Below are positions 21,027 to 31,663 of a stretch of DNA of 64,000 nucleotides, in pieces. The stretch's first letter is position 1. Each line of letters starts with the position of its first letter. Where the stretch lies: NCBI GenBank assembly GCA_018136815.1, contig CM030944.1, positions 1,823,145 to 1,887,144 of the forward strand, read 5' to 3'. Source of the stretch: Isochrysis galbana. Its lineage: Eukaryota > Haptophyta > Isochrysidales > Isochrysidaceae. The notes under the pieces were generated by a model, which did no database searches, was not told where the DNA came from, and was given only the letters and a program-made list of their open reading frames with translations. A program made the position numbers and the translations under genes.

Positions 21027-22980
21027 ATGGAGCCGCCCGCCGAAGCATTCTACACGCTGCTTGGTCTCTCCCCCTCTGCCTCGCCTGAACAGATCAAGCG
21101 CGCATACCGCCGTCTTGCACTCAAGCTTCATCCTGACAAGAATTCGGGCTCGTCAGATGCCTTTCAGCGCCTCAATACTGCCTACTCGACCCTGTCTGAC
21201 CCGAGGAAGCGAAAGTTGTACGATCGTTTTGGAGAGCAGGGCGTGACGATGATGGAGCAGGCTCAGGCGTATGGTGTGCCTGGCTGGATGCTCGACCCGC
21301 TTGCACAGTCAGGTCTACTGCTGGTGCTACTGGTCTCTCTTCTCGCCCTCTTCGTCGTGATGCCCATACTGGGCTGCATGCGCGCCGATGGCGCCGTTGA
21401 GTGGCCATGGCCTGCGGTTCTCACGCCCGTGTGGCTTGCCAACGCGGCGCTGCTTGCGTTGATCATTGCGAGCGGGGCAAGGGAACGCAATGTGAGCAGC
21501 TCGAGTGGCTGCGCCGTCAGCTGCGCGCGGCTCCTTTGCATGATCTCGACCGCGCAGCTCAAGCTGCTCCTTTTCATGGTCTTCGAGGTTCTGCTCGCGA
21601 TTAAGCTGCAGCGGCGTGACAGCGCCGGCTTCTCGTACTCGCTTGCATTGTTGCCGCTCACGCTCATCTTTGTGCTCGGCGTGTTCCAGGCCCTTCGCAT
21701 GTACGGGCCCGCCGCCGCGGGCTTTGGCGCAGTGGAGGAGGCAGGCGGGTCTCACGAGGGCAAGGCAATGGCGCGCGGTGTGCTTCGCAAGTCGTTGCTG
21801 TGGCTGGGTCTCGAGCTCGCGTTTGTGTTGATGCTTGGTGCTAAGCTGGACGGTCTCTCCTTGGTGTCATGGTGGGAGGTGATGCTGCCAATGTGGGGGA
21901 TGATGGCGCTCTTTTTTGTGCGGAGTGCCGCACTATTGGCCTCGAGCCGTGAGCACGCGCAGGTGCGCGACCCGTGCCTCGCTTGCCCGCACTTCGCCGG
22001 CTGCCGGCTGGCTGTCCCCACTGGCGCGCACCTGGCCCGATTGGCGCACACTCCCTAAACCGCAATCGAGCAAGTGCTCAACAAGCTAGTCTGTTCGCCT
22101 CACCCTCGCCCACTTGGCCGGTGCGCAGCAAGAGGAGCGTGCGGCTCGCCGCGCACTTGCAATCGCGTCGATTGCTTTCGGTGTGCTTGCTTCGGTCTCA
22201 CTGCTGCTGCTCTCTCTTCGTCTCGCCTCGGTGCATATCTCCGCCGCCAACATCCTTACGCCCTACTTTGTTGTCGTCGGCCTGCTTGCGTGCTGCATGA
22301 TGCTCGGCTGCCTCGTTGGCGCTGCCGCCGCGTCCGCTGAGGAGAATGAGAGCACTGGACGTGGCGGGCCATCTGGCCATTCAGGCGCTGATGCTCCCAT
22401 GGACTTCTCTGCGGCGCCGAGCAGCTCGTCCTTGGGTGGTGGTGGCGAGAGCGACTGCCTCGATGCCCTTGAAAGGGGCTGCGCTCCTCCACCTGATGCT
22501 CTGCCTTCCGCGTACTCGCGCGCCGGCTCAGTTGAGGATGAAGGTGGTGCGATGGACACAGGCGTGCGCCAGGCGCGCGCAGTGCTGGAGTCGTCTCATC
22601 AGTGTGACCGCGGTGGTGATCCAGCGGATGGTGCGCGCGCACACCAAAGGTTAGGGGGTAGCACCGCTCCAGCCATTGATGACGTCGTCCAACTCGGACA
22701 GCTGCTACGCTCGGCCGAGCCCCGGGGCGCGCATCCGCGTGAGTCCTTCTTGCGAGACAGCAGAGCCAGGAGGGCGAGCGAGAGCCGCAGTGCGGAGTGG
22801 CGCTCCGCCGTTGAGGGCGGCGGGCGCACAGAGACCGAACTACGCAAGATGCCCATCCGCGAGCTCAAGGAGGAGCTCCGCCTGTCTGGAGTCTCGTCGA
22901 CTGGCATCTTGGAGAAGAATGACCTCATTGAGCTCCTCCTCAGCACCAACACACGAACATCGCCCAGCCTCCTTGACTGA
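21027..22980 (+). CDS. Multi-pass membrane J-domain protein with a C-terminal SAP-like segment
   Basis: Two exons, 21027-21962 and 22129-22980 (intron GTGCGC...GCGCAG, 166 bp), give 595 residues. The J domain is at residues 7-67: the helix II end LALKLHPDKNSG holds the HPD motif that stimulates Hsp70 ATPase, followed by FQRLNTAYSTLSDPRKRKLYD. About nine hydrophobic segments follow, including QSGLLLVLLVSLLALFVVM and WWEVMLPMWGMMALFF. The layout recalls TMEM185/FAM11-type proteins, but that match is weak. After a Ser/Gly-rich linker the last 45 residues (MPIRELKEELRLSGV ... LEKNDLIELLL) resemble the SAP-like fold of MANF-type and E3-type proteins. Topology would place the J domain in the cytosol at an ER or other endomembrane. 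The 22 bp pyrimidine satellite abuts the promoter. Confidence 0.75.
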
Positions 22981-23269
22981 ATTCACGCTCGATGAAAGAG
23001 GGTGGAGTGGAAACATTATTCGAACGAGCGCGAGTCGGTGTGGCGCGTGGTGGCGCTCGGCGCCGTCAAGAGCTGTATACTAGTACTACTATTTTATGAG
23101 GCAGCTCCTCGCCTGGCTTGCGTCCAAGCTGAGGCGGAGGCAAGTTTCTAGTTGAGGACTAATGACACTCGTCGCATTCCTTGTGATGTCTTCACGAAGA
23201 CCTTGCGAGGCACCAGTTAGTAGAGCAGTGGTTGCCAACCGGACGAGTGAAATCCACGTGCGGTAACTA
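22981..23269. other. Intergenic, no feature seen
   Basis: 3' flank of the J-domain gene. Nothing recognised. Confidence 0.35.
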
Positions 23270-23435
23270 GGCATGAAATCGGGAATTTTTCGAAGAATTT
23301 TGCCGGAAGACCCCGGTTTTTTTTGTGGATCTCCCATACCGGAACATATAGGGAGCTTATTTAGGCCTTCGTTTGCCCATTACAGATGGTGCCCTCCGCA
23401 TCCCCCTAGTGAGTGACCGGGCTATGATTATGATT
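23270..23435 (+). repeat. Dispersed repeat family F, copy 1
   Basis: This segment (AAGACCCCGGTTTTTTTTG, GATCTCC, GGAGCTTATTTAGGCCT, CCCCCTAGTGAGTGACCGGGC) is similar to 54600-54780 in the same order. It ends in CCCCCTAGTGAGTG, which resembles CCCCCTAGTAGTG in the 3' half of the CAACTAAG elements. Confidence 0.6.
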
Positions 23436-23484
23436 ATGATTTGCGCTCTAGGCCCCTAGCCCCTACCTAGCCCCTAGCTTCAGG

Positions 23485-23750
23485 CGCTTCACGAGTGCCC
23501 CCCCCCCCCCCCCCCCCTTCTGCGTTGTTTTTACCCGAAAGGGGGTTTCTCCCAGCCTGGACTCGAGGAGAGGACGCGCTGCTGGGGTACACAGGGTCGG
23601 TGCGTGCACTGAAGGGGGGACAAATAGCGAGGGGAGGGGGGGCTGGTGCCCCCCCCTGCTCGTCAGGCATGGCGGGATTCCGGGACTGAAACATTGTGTC
23701 CAATTAGCTAGTAGCTAGTGGGGTTGGCTAGGATATAACATTATATATTT
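23485..23750 (+). repeat. 5'-truncated copy of the ACCAATC SINE-like family
   Basis: It shares CTTCACGAGTGCCCCCC, TTACCCGAAAGGGGGTTTC, CTCGAGGAGAGGACG, GGTCGGTGCGTGCAC and TTGGCTAGGATATAACATT with the element at 5717-7335. The end also matches 34022-34188. It shows the uninterrupted form of the site where copy A inserted at 6228. Confidence 0.75.
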
Positions 23751-23942
23751 TCTTTATGCTCTAAATGGGCCGATGGCGTGCGTATACTACACACCTCAGC
23801 CGCTCACGCACACGCACTCTTGAGTATAGCGCTCGATCACGAATAGCCCGTGGATAAGTTCTGGCATTGTGAGCAGCCAAAAGGCGATGGATGTGCTACG
23901 AGATATTGGAACCCACTAAACCTCAAAATGCCATTGCGTGAC

Positions 23943-26118
23943 CTAGAGTTCTAGCGTGCTTGCGACGCCATTCGAGCCGTCAAAGATAAAGGTGTTGTTG
24001 AGCGGTACGTATTGACGCGTGACCGCCTTGATCGCCTCTTGCGCCGCGATGCCTCCCATGACCGAGTCTATGTTGTGCAGCTCGGCACCGCCCCAGCGGC
24101 AAAACTCGGTGATCCAATCATCCGGCATTGACGACGACTTCTCGGCGTTCAGGCCAAGCGCGCGCATCTCCTTGGAGATGAAAGTCTTAAGCACGGGTAC
24201 GTCAGTCTCCGCCTCTCCATCGTTGGCGCCCGGCCAGTGACCCCGCTCGCCCCTGAAAGCCTGCGCCGCACGCAGCAAAATGTAGAGCAACCCGCACGAG
24301 GGGTTGTCCGCGTCAAGGGCCTGAGCGATCGCGGGGCCGGCCTTGGACTCGGGTGCGTACTCGGCAGCGAGAGACTCGTAGCTGTGCACGCCGAGGTGGT
24401 GCGCATTCTTGCAAAACAGCTTGAGCTTGTCGAGAGAAACGAGGTCGCCCGGCAGCGACTCGAGCGCCGCGAGCGAGGCCACATGCGCCTGCACGGCGAG
24501 CACGTCAGCGTGCGCCTGTCTCGAGTAGATCTCTTGCAGCTTCACGTACGTCTGGGTGTCTGCCGTCATGTCGGGCAACGTGCCAACACACGGGAGCATG
24601 CCGTTGCCGTCGCTGCTGACATGGACGGCGAGCGCCGCCGCCATGAGCCAGAAGACGAGCTGCTCGCGTGAGCCAGGAGAGTCATCGGCACCCTTCTGGG
24701 AAGAGTGGAATTCGGAGGCGAGCTCCGAAAGGCGCGCGCGAGCGCGGGCGAGTAGCTGGGCGACAGACGAGCTGGGGACCGGCAGGCACAACGCTGTATT
24801 GACGGCCGCAAGCGCCTCCTCGATGTTTTGGTCGGCCTGGAGTCCCGATCGGCGATATGACTCGATGATAGCCCGCACCTCCTTCTTCTGCTTAAAGACG
24901 GTGGGCTGCTGTCCACCGTTGGCAGCCGACCACTGGGTGACTGCCCGGATGAGGAGAACGACGTAGGGGATGTGCGCGTAGTCATGATTGGGCAGCGCAT
25001 CAATATTGCCATACTTCCCCTCAATGAAGCGGAGCAGCTCAATGGGCGGGGTTAGCACACGCAGGTCGTTCATGGCGTGGTCTGGGTGCGCCTCAATGAC
25101 AGGGTGCTCGTACAGGACGATGCGGAGGTACCCCATAAGCCCATACGTGTGCACAGCAATCAGCGGTATGCGCCGGCTTGCGCAGATGTTGGCGACTTGC
25201 AAAAGGTCGCGAGTTGGGAGCTGGGTGGCGATCACCAGCCCAAAGGCGTGTAGGAAGTCGGACTGGGACTCGAGCACCTGCGCGGGCCACAGCGGGGCGA
25301 GCACGGGCGTTAACAGCGCCAGGGCGAGGAGGACGGTCACGAGGTGTCCAGCCGCACCTGCGCAATGTCCTCGGCAACATATGATCCGCTCACGTGCTCA
25401 TTCAGCTCCTGAAGAAGCCGGGTGACGCATGCGGCGCGCGAGGAGCCCAAGCTTGAATGCTCGACGAAAAAGTTGTTGCCAAGGTCTGCCTCGCTCACGC
25501 TCGCGCCGTCGACAATTGTGAAGGAGCCGATCCCTGCGTGGCACAGCGCTCCGTTGGGCATCAGTGCCAACGCAAAAAGCCTCTTGCAGGCGCAGATCCT
25601 GCGCTTGCGGCTGCGGCTTTTGAGCGAAGAGATACTACCACGCACGCAGTGCTCTACCCTTAGTCAAAGCTCTGGACTGCCACCTCAGCACGCACAGTGA
25701 CTGGCCGCGCCACGCGTCTCATGACGCCGCGTGAAGTAGGTCCTCCTATCGCCACTCCGTTGCTCTCAGACCCACAAAGCCAACCTCTCTCCGCCTTCTC
25801 CCTTCCATGGCTGCCTCACCCCTCCCCGCTCCCCATCACTCCGCCGCCCTCCCTCTCCGGCCAGGTAGAGCACAGCCGGTAGCAATAGGTTCCCCAGCGC
25901 CGCAGCCCGACCTTCTCCCCCTTTCCCCCTCCTTCCACCTCCCTCTCTCCCGCCTGGCTCAGCGCACCTGGCAGGACCAGGTTCTTCAGCGCTTCAGCGC
26001 CGCAGCCCGTCCCATTGATCAGACAGACGGTGCACTCCTCCATCGCTGCTTGGCCTGCCTCGCCCCACAAGCGCAGCTGCCGGTCGTAGCGTTTGGCCTT
26101 CTCGCTGGAGGAAGACAT
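23943..26118 (-). CDS. NAE1: NEDD8-activating enzyme E1 regulatory subunit (APP-BP1)
   Basis: Three exons, 26118-25968, 25533-25358 and 25277-23943, join in frame to 553 residues; human NAE1 has 534. The donors are GTGCGC and GTGCGG. The start [15 protein letters not shown] is the E1-family opening, and the exon 1-2 joint gives [15 protein letters not shown]. Later landmarks are [35 protein letters not shown] and the C-terminal [27 protein letters not shown] segment with FDG. As in the family, the half-subunit carries no catalytic cysteine. It pairs with UBA3 to activate NEDD8, the modifier that switches on cullin ubiquitin ligases. All three exons match without a gap, so the gene looks intact. 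Intron 1 is 434 bp. Confidence 0.93.
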
Positions 26119-26961
26119 GAGAGCAGAGAGGGCCTTGGCTGCTGGGGGGAGAAGCGGCGGGGAGGAAGGATTGGAGGGAGGGAAAGAAAGGGAGAGAAAG
26201 AGGGGGAGAGAGCAAGAGGCGCAGGGAAGGAGGGAGAGAGAGGCGCAGCGGGAGAGAGTTGAGGGAGGCAGGGAGGGAGGCAGGGAGGGAGGGAGGGAGG
26301 GAGGGAGGGAGAGGGGAGAGGGGCAAGAGTAGACGGGAGGCGCTGCCGTCGGCTGGCGCCGAGGCGGAGAAGGGGGGGGGAAGGGGGGGCAGTCCTTTAA
26401 CTTCTACTGCGAGGGTGGTCGTTCCTGCGCCCGCGACCTTCTCAATTCTTAGTTCTTAGATCAATTCTACTAGAGTAGTCTACTAGAGCTAGGGAGTGAA
26501 GCAATGTTCGGAAAAGTACTTCAACCCTGTTTACTTAGCTCAAGAACATCACTCAAATTCATTTTATCGGGCTACCCGCAAACGTCGGTCGACGCGGTCA
26601 TCGATGAATCGGAATCAATTTGTAGACTCCCGTATCTTGTTTCAACCCAAAAAATAAGAAATAACGAACTCTGTTCTAGAGTAAACTCCGAACACTGGAG
26701 CATAGCAGAGTAAGGGGAGTACAAGTACTTTACTATACTTACTCTACCTCCCTCTCTGTCATCGGTACCTTCCAGGGCTGCGCTCCCGCCACCCGCTCGC
26801 GCGAACCCCGTCTGCCGCTTCTTCTTCCTTCCCTCCCTTCCCTCAACCCCTTCCGTTTCATCTACCTGCCCACCCGTCTTACTCTCTCTCCTACTCCACT
26901 GTTTTCTCTGCACGCATTCGAACACTCGCCCACGGTGCCTCTCGGCAGTCTGCCTGAATCA
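26119..26961. other. Divergent promoter region between NAE1 and the TPR glycosyltransferase
   Basis: The two genes are transcribed away from each other. Next to NAE1 the spacer holds a GGGA array (26270-26315) and G-rich runs; nearer the second gene it is pyrimidine-rich. The open frames are low-complexity. Confidence 0.45.
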
Positions 26962-28699
26962 ATGCGCCGCGCCGCGCTCGCGCTTGCAGCTGCCTCCTTC
27001 CTCATCGCTCTGCGCCAGCTCCGGCAAGGTTGGGGACCGCGACCGAGGCTGAGGGACGCACGCTGGGTGCGAGCACATGGCGCCGACCCGAATCCTGACG
27101 GACAACTCACGGCACTCAAAGCATGGTTGATTCGTCTCCTCGGGCTACGCAGGCAGCCGCTCAAGCTACAGCAGCCTTCAGCGAAGCCTCCATCTACCAA
27201 GGACGACGGGCTCACTAGCCGAGAGCGCGCACGCGCCCATCTTAAGTTCGGCAACATCTGCGCACGCAGCTGCAACCTGGAGAAAGCGCTGAAGCACTAC
27301 GCGTCCGCATCTTTGATCGACCCCACTTTTGCTGCGCCTCGATACAATTGTGCCGGGGTGTGCCAACGGCTTAGACGCTTCGAGGAAGCGGTTGAGCATT
27401 ACGAGGCGGCGCTTATGCTGAAGCCACACGGGGTCGAAGCGGCGACCAACGTGGTTGTTGCGCACATGAATGCAGGCCAGCAAGCAGCTGCATCCGGCAA
27501 CATGAGCGCGTCTGTCGCCCACTATTCGGCTGCGGTTGCCAAGTGCTACCGCGCGCTGCAAATACAGGAGGCAGCTTTCGATGCCGGTGGTCGCGGCACT
27601 CAGAGCAGATTCAACAGTGAGGCGTTTGCAAACTTGAACATTGCTCTACGACTGCTGGGGAAGAATCAGGAGGCAATCGACCGGACGTGGGCGCAGCTAG
27701 CTTTGCTTGCGCGGTCCAGCTTGAACCTGAGTGCGGCGCCATTGTTGGCCGAAGACGAGCGGCGAACAACCGATGCCGTGCGACCTCCTGCGGTTGAGCT
27801 GCCGGCTCTCTCTCATTGCTTGGCGAAATCGTCGCGTGAGGGTTTGAGGAGTGTCAGCTCAGGTCCATCAGACATCCTCACAGTTGTGTGTGTCAAGTGG
27901 GGCGACGTGTACGGCCCCGAATACGTCAATCGCCTTTATGCCATGGTGCGGCGGAATCTGGGTCAGGGCATTGATGCGGACTGCAAGCCGGGTGCAAGCT
28001 CATCCGTCAGCAATCCGTTGAAGCTACGTTTCGTTTGTCTCACTGACAACCCGGTTAATCTTCGAGCTGAGGTTGAGCCACTCCCCATCCCGCCGTCGGC
28101 GGTGTCTTGGCAAGGCTGGTGGCTCAAAGCGTGCCTCTTCTCCTCTAACTTGCCAATCGAAGGTCGTGTCCTTTACCTTGACCTCGACACGGTCAGCGCG
28201 CTGCATTGCACACGGCTAGCCTGTCGGCAGCATCAGCCTGCAGCCCAAATGGAGCCCACACACCTGACCTGCCACCACCCCCACCCAAGGGCAGGTGATC
28301 GTGGGCTGCCTCGACCCCCTGCTCCGGTATTCAGGCGATTTTGCGACCTTATCGGCAAATGGTTTCAGTGCCGAAGAAGGAGTGAACGTCGGCTATAATT
28401 CGAGTGTGATGCTTTGGGTTGCGAACGGGGGCACACAAGCCTCGCATCGACTGCAAGCTCTTCACGACGCGCTGACGGCCGACGTGATGCGTTGCCTAAT
28501 GCGATGGGATCATTGGATCGAAATGGTAGTGCCGAAGGCTCACATCCTTCAGACCGCGTTCCCGGGACTGGTCGTCGATTACCGCACGCATTGTGCAGGC
28601 AAAGCGCTTCCCCCGGACGCGTCTGTTGTTTGTTTCCCGCGCTTCCCGAAGCCGCATCAGGCGAAGGAAGAGTGGGTGTTACGGCATTGGCGAGAGTAG
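26962..28699 (+). CDS. Membrane-anchored TPR protein with a glycosyltransferase-like domain
   Basis: Two exons, 26962-28191 and 28295-28699 (103 bp intron, donor GTCAGC, acceptor GGCAG), give 544 residues. The N-terminus MRRAALALAAASFLIAL is a likely signal anchor. About residues 85-215 form TPR repeats (LKFGNICARSCNLEKALKHY, then AGVCQRLRRFEEAVEHYEAAL). The C-terminal half (VVCVKWGDVYGPEYVNRLY, LRFVCLTD, GWWLKACLF, RVLYLDLDTV and, after the intron, GCLDPLLRY and GYNSSVMLW) matches a nucleotide-sugar transferase fold with the DLDT acid motif. The intron falls immediately after that motif. It probably works in the Golgi lumen. Donor and acceptor are unknown. ATG 26962 is preferred because the frame upstream lacks another ATG. 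Confidence 0.75.
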
Positions 28700-28937
28700 A
28701 ACGCGGCACGTGGGGCCCCCAGGGGCTGTTGTTGGAAATATTTCTCTCTAGGTCGCGTTCCATCGAATATGGGACGGGCTCAATATGAGCCTTCAAATGT
28801 GGCTAGTGGGAGTAGTGGTAAAAATAATCTTCTTGAAAATCTCCGCTACGTGTGCGGCTTGAGGCAGCATGCTAGTGACCCTCCCTACTACCCAACCTTA
28901 ACCACCGTCAACCCCTTTCCCCTTCCCCAGTTCTCTT
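28700..28937. other. Short intergenic stretch
   Basis: 3' flank of the TPR glycosyltransferase. Nothing recognised. Confidence 0.3.
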
Positions 28938-30390
28938 TTTAACGGAGATACTGGGTCCGGGGCGACCGCGCGCGCTGCTTCGGCCAGGAGTTGGAGAGAA
29001 GGGGGTGGGAGACTGTGTCTTCGTATACTCGGTGGCGCGGCTCGTATTTCTCCTGTTCTGCGGTAAAATTTCTCATGCCTAGCCCTCTCGCCGCCTGCAA
29101 GAGGTCGTCAGAGATTTGTAGGTTAAAGTCTTTGTCCACCGTGTAGAGAGGGCTTATCATTTTCCTAATGTGTTTGTTGCTCGGGGCGTGTTGCTAGCCC
29201 CACACACTCCCGTTGTTTTTCCAGCCTCTGGAAGAAACCGACCTTCGCCGTCACTAATAACAGATGGTACCTCGCTAATAGCGTTCTCCAGATCGTTTCG
29301 ACGGACCTGCCGTCCGCATTGCCATATTGAATGATGTAATGTAAAAGTCCGTTAATATATATCTCCATGCCATGATACCACACTGTGGCAAAAAAGGGGG
29401 GTCTGCCAACCACCGGGCATGAAAAAAAAAAGAAACCCGCTCCACCCCCTCGCGAGCTCCGTCCGACAGTCCCGGGTTCCGCTGTTTCTTCACGAACAAG
29501 TGAAAATCAGTAGGGAGAACTCCAAGAAAAATTCTGGTTTGAGGGCGTTTCATGCTAGTGACCGCAGTGGGTACGCCACTTGATATATGAGCATGTGTTC
29601 CTCAGCGAAAACCTCTGTAAAAAGGCCCCTTCTAGTGTAGATGTTTCCCTAACTAAGGATTTTGATGTTACGAAAATTTCCAAGCCCAAGCGCTTGCTTC
29701 CAAAAAGCCGGCAGCGTGTTGTTTCCACGAATGCTCGCCGTAAGGCTACGTATATCTACCTTAGATAAGACCGCCGATCTTCCTAGCGCGGAGCGACTGA
29801 ACCATTGGTCCAGAGTTATTTTCCAGTCCGCCGTCGATGGATTGAGGTATCTTACGATCCATATAGCCTGGAGCGCTCGCGTGTGCTCGGCCATTGGGAG
29901 AAGCTCGATCCCCATTTGGGGTCCGTCCTCCTTAGCCCCGACTCTCGGGTACGTCGGAAAGGTTACCCACTTCCTACCCTCCTGGGAGGTACCTAACTCA
30001 TCTGCTCGTAGTTGCGGGGACCTATCCCATAGTATAGCCTGAACGTCGGAATCAATAGCCTCCATAAACCAGGCCGGAGGGACGGATGTGGATAGCCAGT
30101 ATCTCGGAGTCCCATAGATTATGAAATTTACTAGTAGCGTTCGACCGTGAATGGAGAGGTCTTGAATTCCTTTCCACGCTGCTACTTTCCGCTTGAGCTT
30201 TGCGAAGAGCTTTTCCCAAAATGTATCGTCCTCAGGACCCTCCCAGAAGAGCACTCCTAATATGGTAGCATATTCTCCTTCCCCAAGGGTTCTGAGGTAC
30301 TCCAGCGATTCGGGGACTTGCGCCCCGATAAGTGATCCCATGCGTATTAGTACGCTCTTCCTCTTATTTACTCTAAAAAAAAATCTGAAG
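28938..30390 (-). mobile_element. Degraded non-LTR retrotransposon (LINE) remnant
   Basis: On the minus strand the frame 30341-29649 and its upstream extension read FRVNKRKSVLI ... FWEKLFAKLKRKVAAWKG ... LSIHGRTLLVNFIIYG ... PPAWFMEAIDSDVQAILW. This is the usual region after the reverse transcriptase catalytic core of LINE ORF2 proteins. The core itself (YXDD) is missing, so the copy is 5'-truncated at about 30385. Downstream, 29553-29165 continues in other frames (GNADGRS ... LLARYHLLLVTAKVGFFQRLE), indicating frameshifts. The open frame 29160-28939 may be the C-terminus or flank. Confidence 0.75.
29649..30385 (-). pseudogene. LINE ORF2 fragment after the RT core
   Basis: About 245 codons on the minus strand cover the RT thumb (VNKRKSVLI) and the connecting region of a LINE ORF2 protein. 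They end at a stop codon before the C-terminal zinc-knuckle region. The catalytic YXDD region is absent at the 5' side, so it cannot encode a working reverse transcriptase. Confidence 0.75.
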
Positions 30391-31297
30391 ATTCTGGGCT
30401 ACACACCTACTATTGACGGGATCTCCCGCTTCTACTAACACCGCCCTTAAGTTCCCTTTCCCCACCTCTTCCCCTGCCCCCCTTCATTCCTTTTTCTTTG
30501 GTTTCCGGGGTTCGGTCTCGGTACAGTGAATCGTGAAGGGGCTGCTTCGCCTGCCGTTCGCCTTGATCCATCGGGTTGGGTGTGAGTCTACGTTCGTCAA
30601 CAGCCTTAGCCATCTAGAGTAACCGGGACCGAAACCTAACGCTTGAATCGCCTTATGATAATAGTCCCAACTAACTCTGCCGTCATTTTTGAGCTAGATT
30701 TCGCCTAATGTTTTTTCATTTTTTGGACCTCTTCGGTAGGGGTGGGGACGGGAAAAATCGACTTTTCAAAATTGCATGGTGGAGATCGACCACCTCGAGC
30801 GAGGCGGACGCCATCCCTCCGCCCCGCAGACAAGAAGTGGCAGAGGAATTCTTCGCCCCCCCTCACAAAAAAAGTACTCGCTTCTAAGAAGGATGGACCT
30901 CACACACACAGCTCCACACCAGACATGAGCACCACTGCCTCTGCCAAAGTCAGGCACACTCACCAGCACCCCAGCCACAGCCTGCAAGCCACAGGGCATA
31001 TGGAGGTCATCCATGATTTTTTGCCAGAAGAACGCGATCATGAGGACCCGATTTTTACTGTCCCCGCCTGTACATGAGCTAGCATGCTGACAATACAATA
31101 TCAATATGACGGGCTTCAATGATGCCTTTCAGCATCGATGCTGGTGCTTTACTTCATCCAAGGAAATAGGGAGGTAGTTATCCATTAGACCGTCATAGGT
31201 GTTAGCCCTGGATCTTCAAGAAGTTTTTGTATCACACGCGAGAACGTCCTCCTAGACGTCTGGTTGTGGGCGACCGCGGTGCGCCGCTCCCGCGCTA
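30391..31297. other. Intergenic, no gene supported
   Basis: Open frames on both strands around 30740-31120 lack recognisable domains. The sequence is less GC-rich than its surroundings and may be old mobile DNA. Confidence 0.3.
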
Positions 31298-31480
31298 ATG
31301 CGCCCCGGCGCTTTGTCTAGATTCCAGGTATGCACCCTCTGTGGCGATGGTGCGCATTTCCAAGCGTGTGGTACTTGCTCTTGCCGGCCACACGTGGTAC
31401 GTAAGCGTTGTGTCGGTTGGAGTATGGTCGCGAACGCGCCGCAATACGAGTGCACAACATGTGACATGCGTCAAAAATAA
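31298..31480 (+). CDS. Small cysteine-rich (PHD-like) exon or ORF
   Basis: A frame ending at 31480 encodes VCTLCGDGAHFQACGTCSCR ... CVGW ... YECTTC. The cysteine pairs C-x2-C, C-x2-C-x-C and a terminal C-x2-C with one histidine look like a zinc-binding, PHD-like module. A TTCCAG acceptor at about 31329 precedes the VCTLC codons, so it may be the last exon of a gene or mobile-element ORF whose other exons I cannot find. Function unknown. Confidence 0.35.
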   Translation: MRPGALSRFQVCTLCGDGAHFQACGTCSCRPHVVRKRCVGWSMVANAPQYECTTCDMRQK

Positions 31481-31663
31481 ACAGTAATGGTTCTATGGCA
31501 CAGTCGTGCAGCATATGCATCACGTGCTGCAGGTTGCCGATCATCGCCATTGGCGCTTGCCCGTGTTCTCTAGCAGATCCACACAGCATGTTCACGAGCA
31601 TGATGCCCGGGCACGCGCATTCACGCGATTTCCACAAAAACGTCAGCCCTCAAGTTTCCAAAG

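Noticed and set aside
19916..21088. ORFs of 361 and 381 codons over the pyrimidine satellite
   Set aside because: They are pure EREKRE-type or SLSPFS-type low complexity produced by the 22 bp repeat, and the plus-strand one overlaps the real J-domain start.
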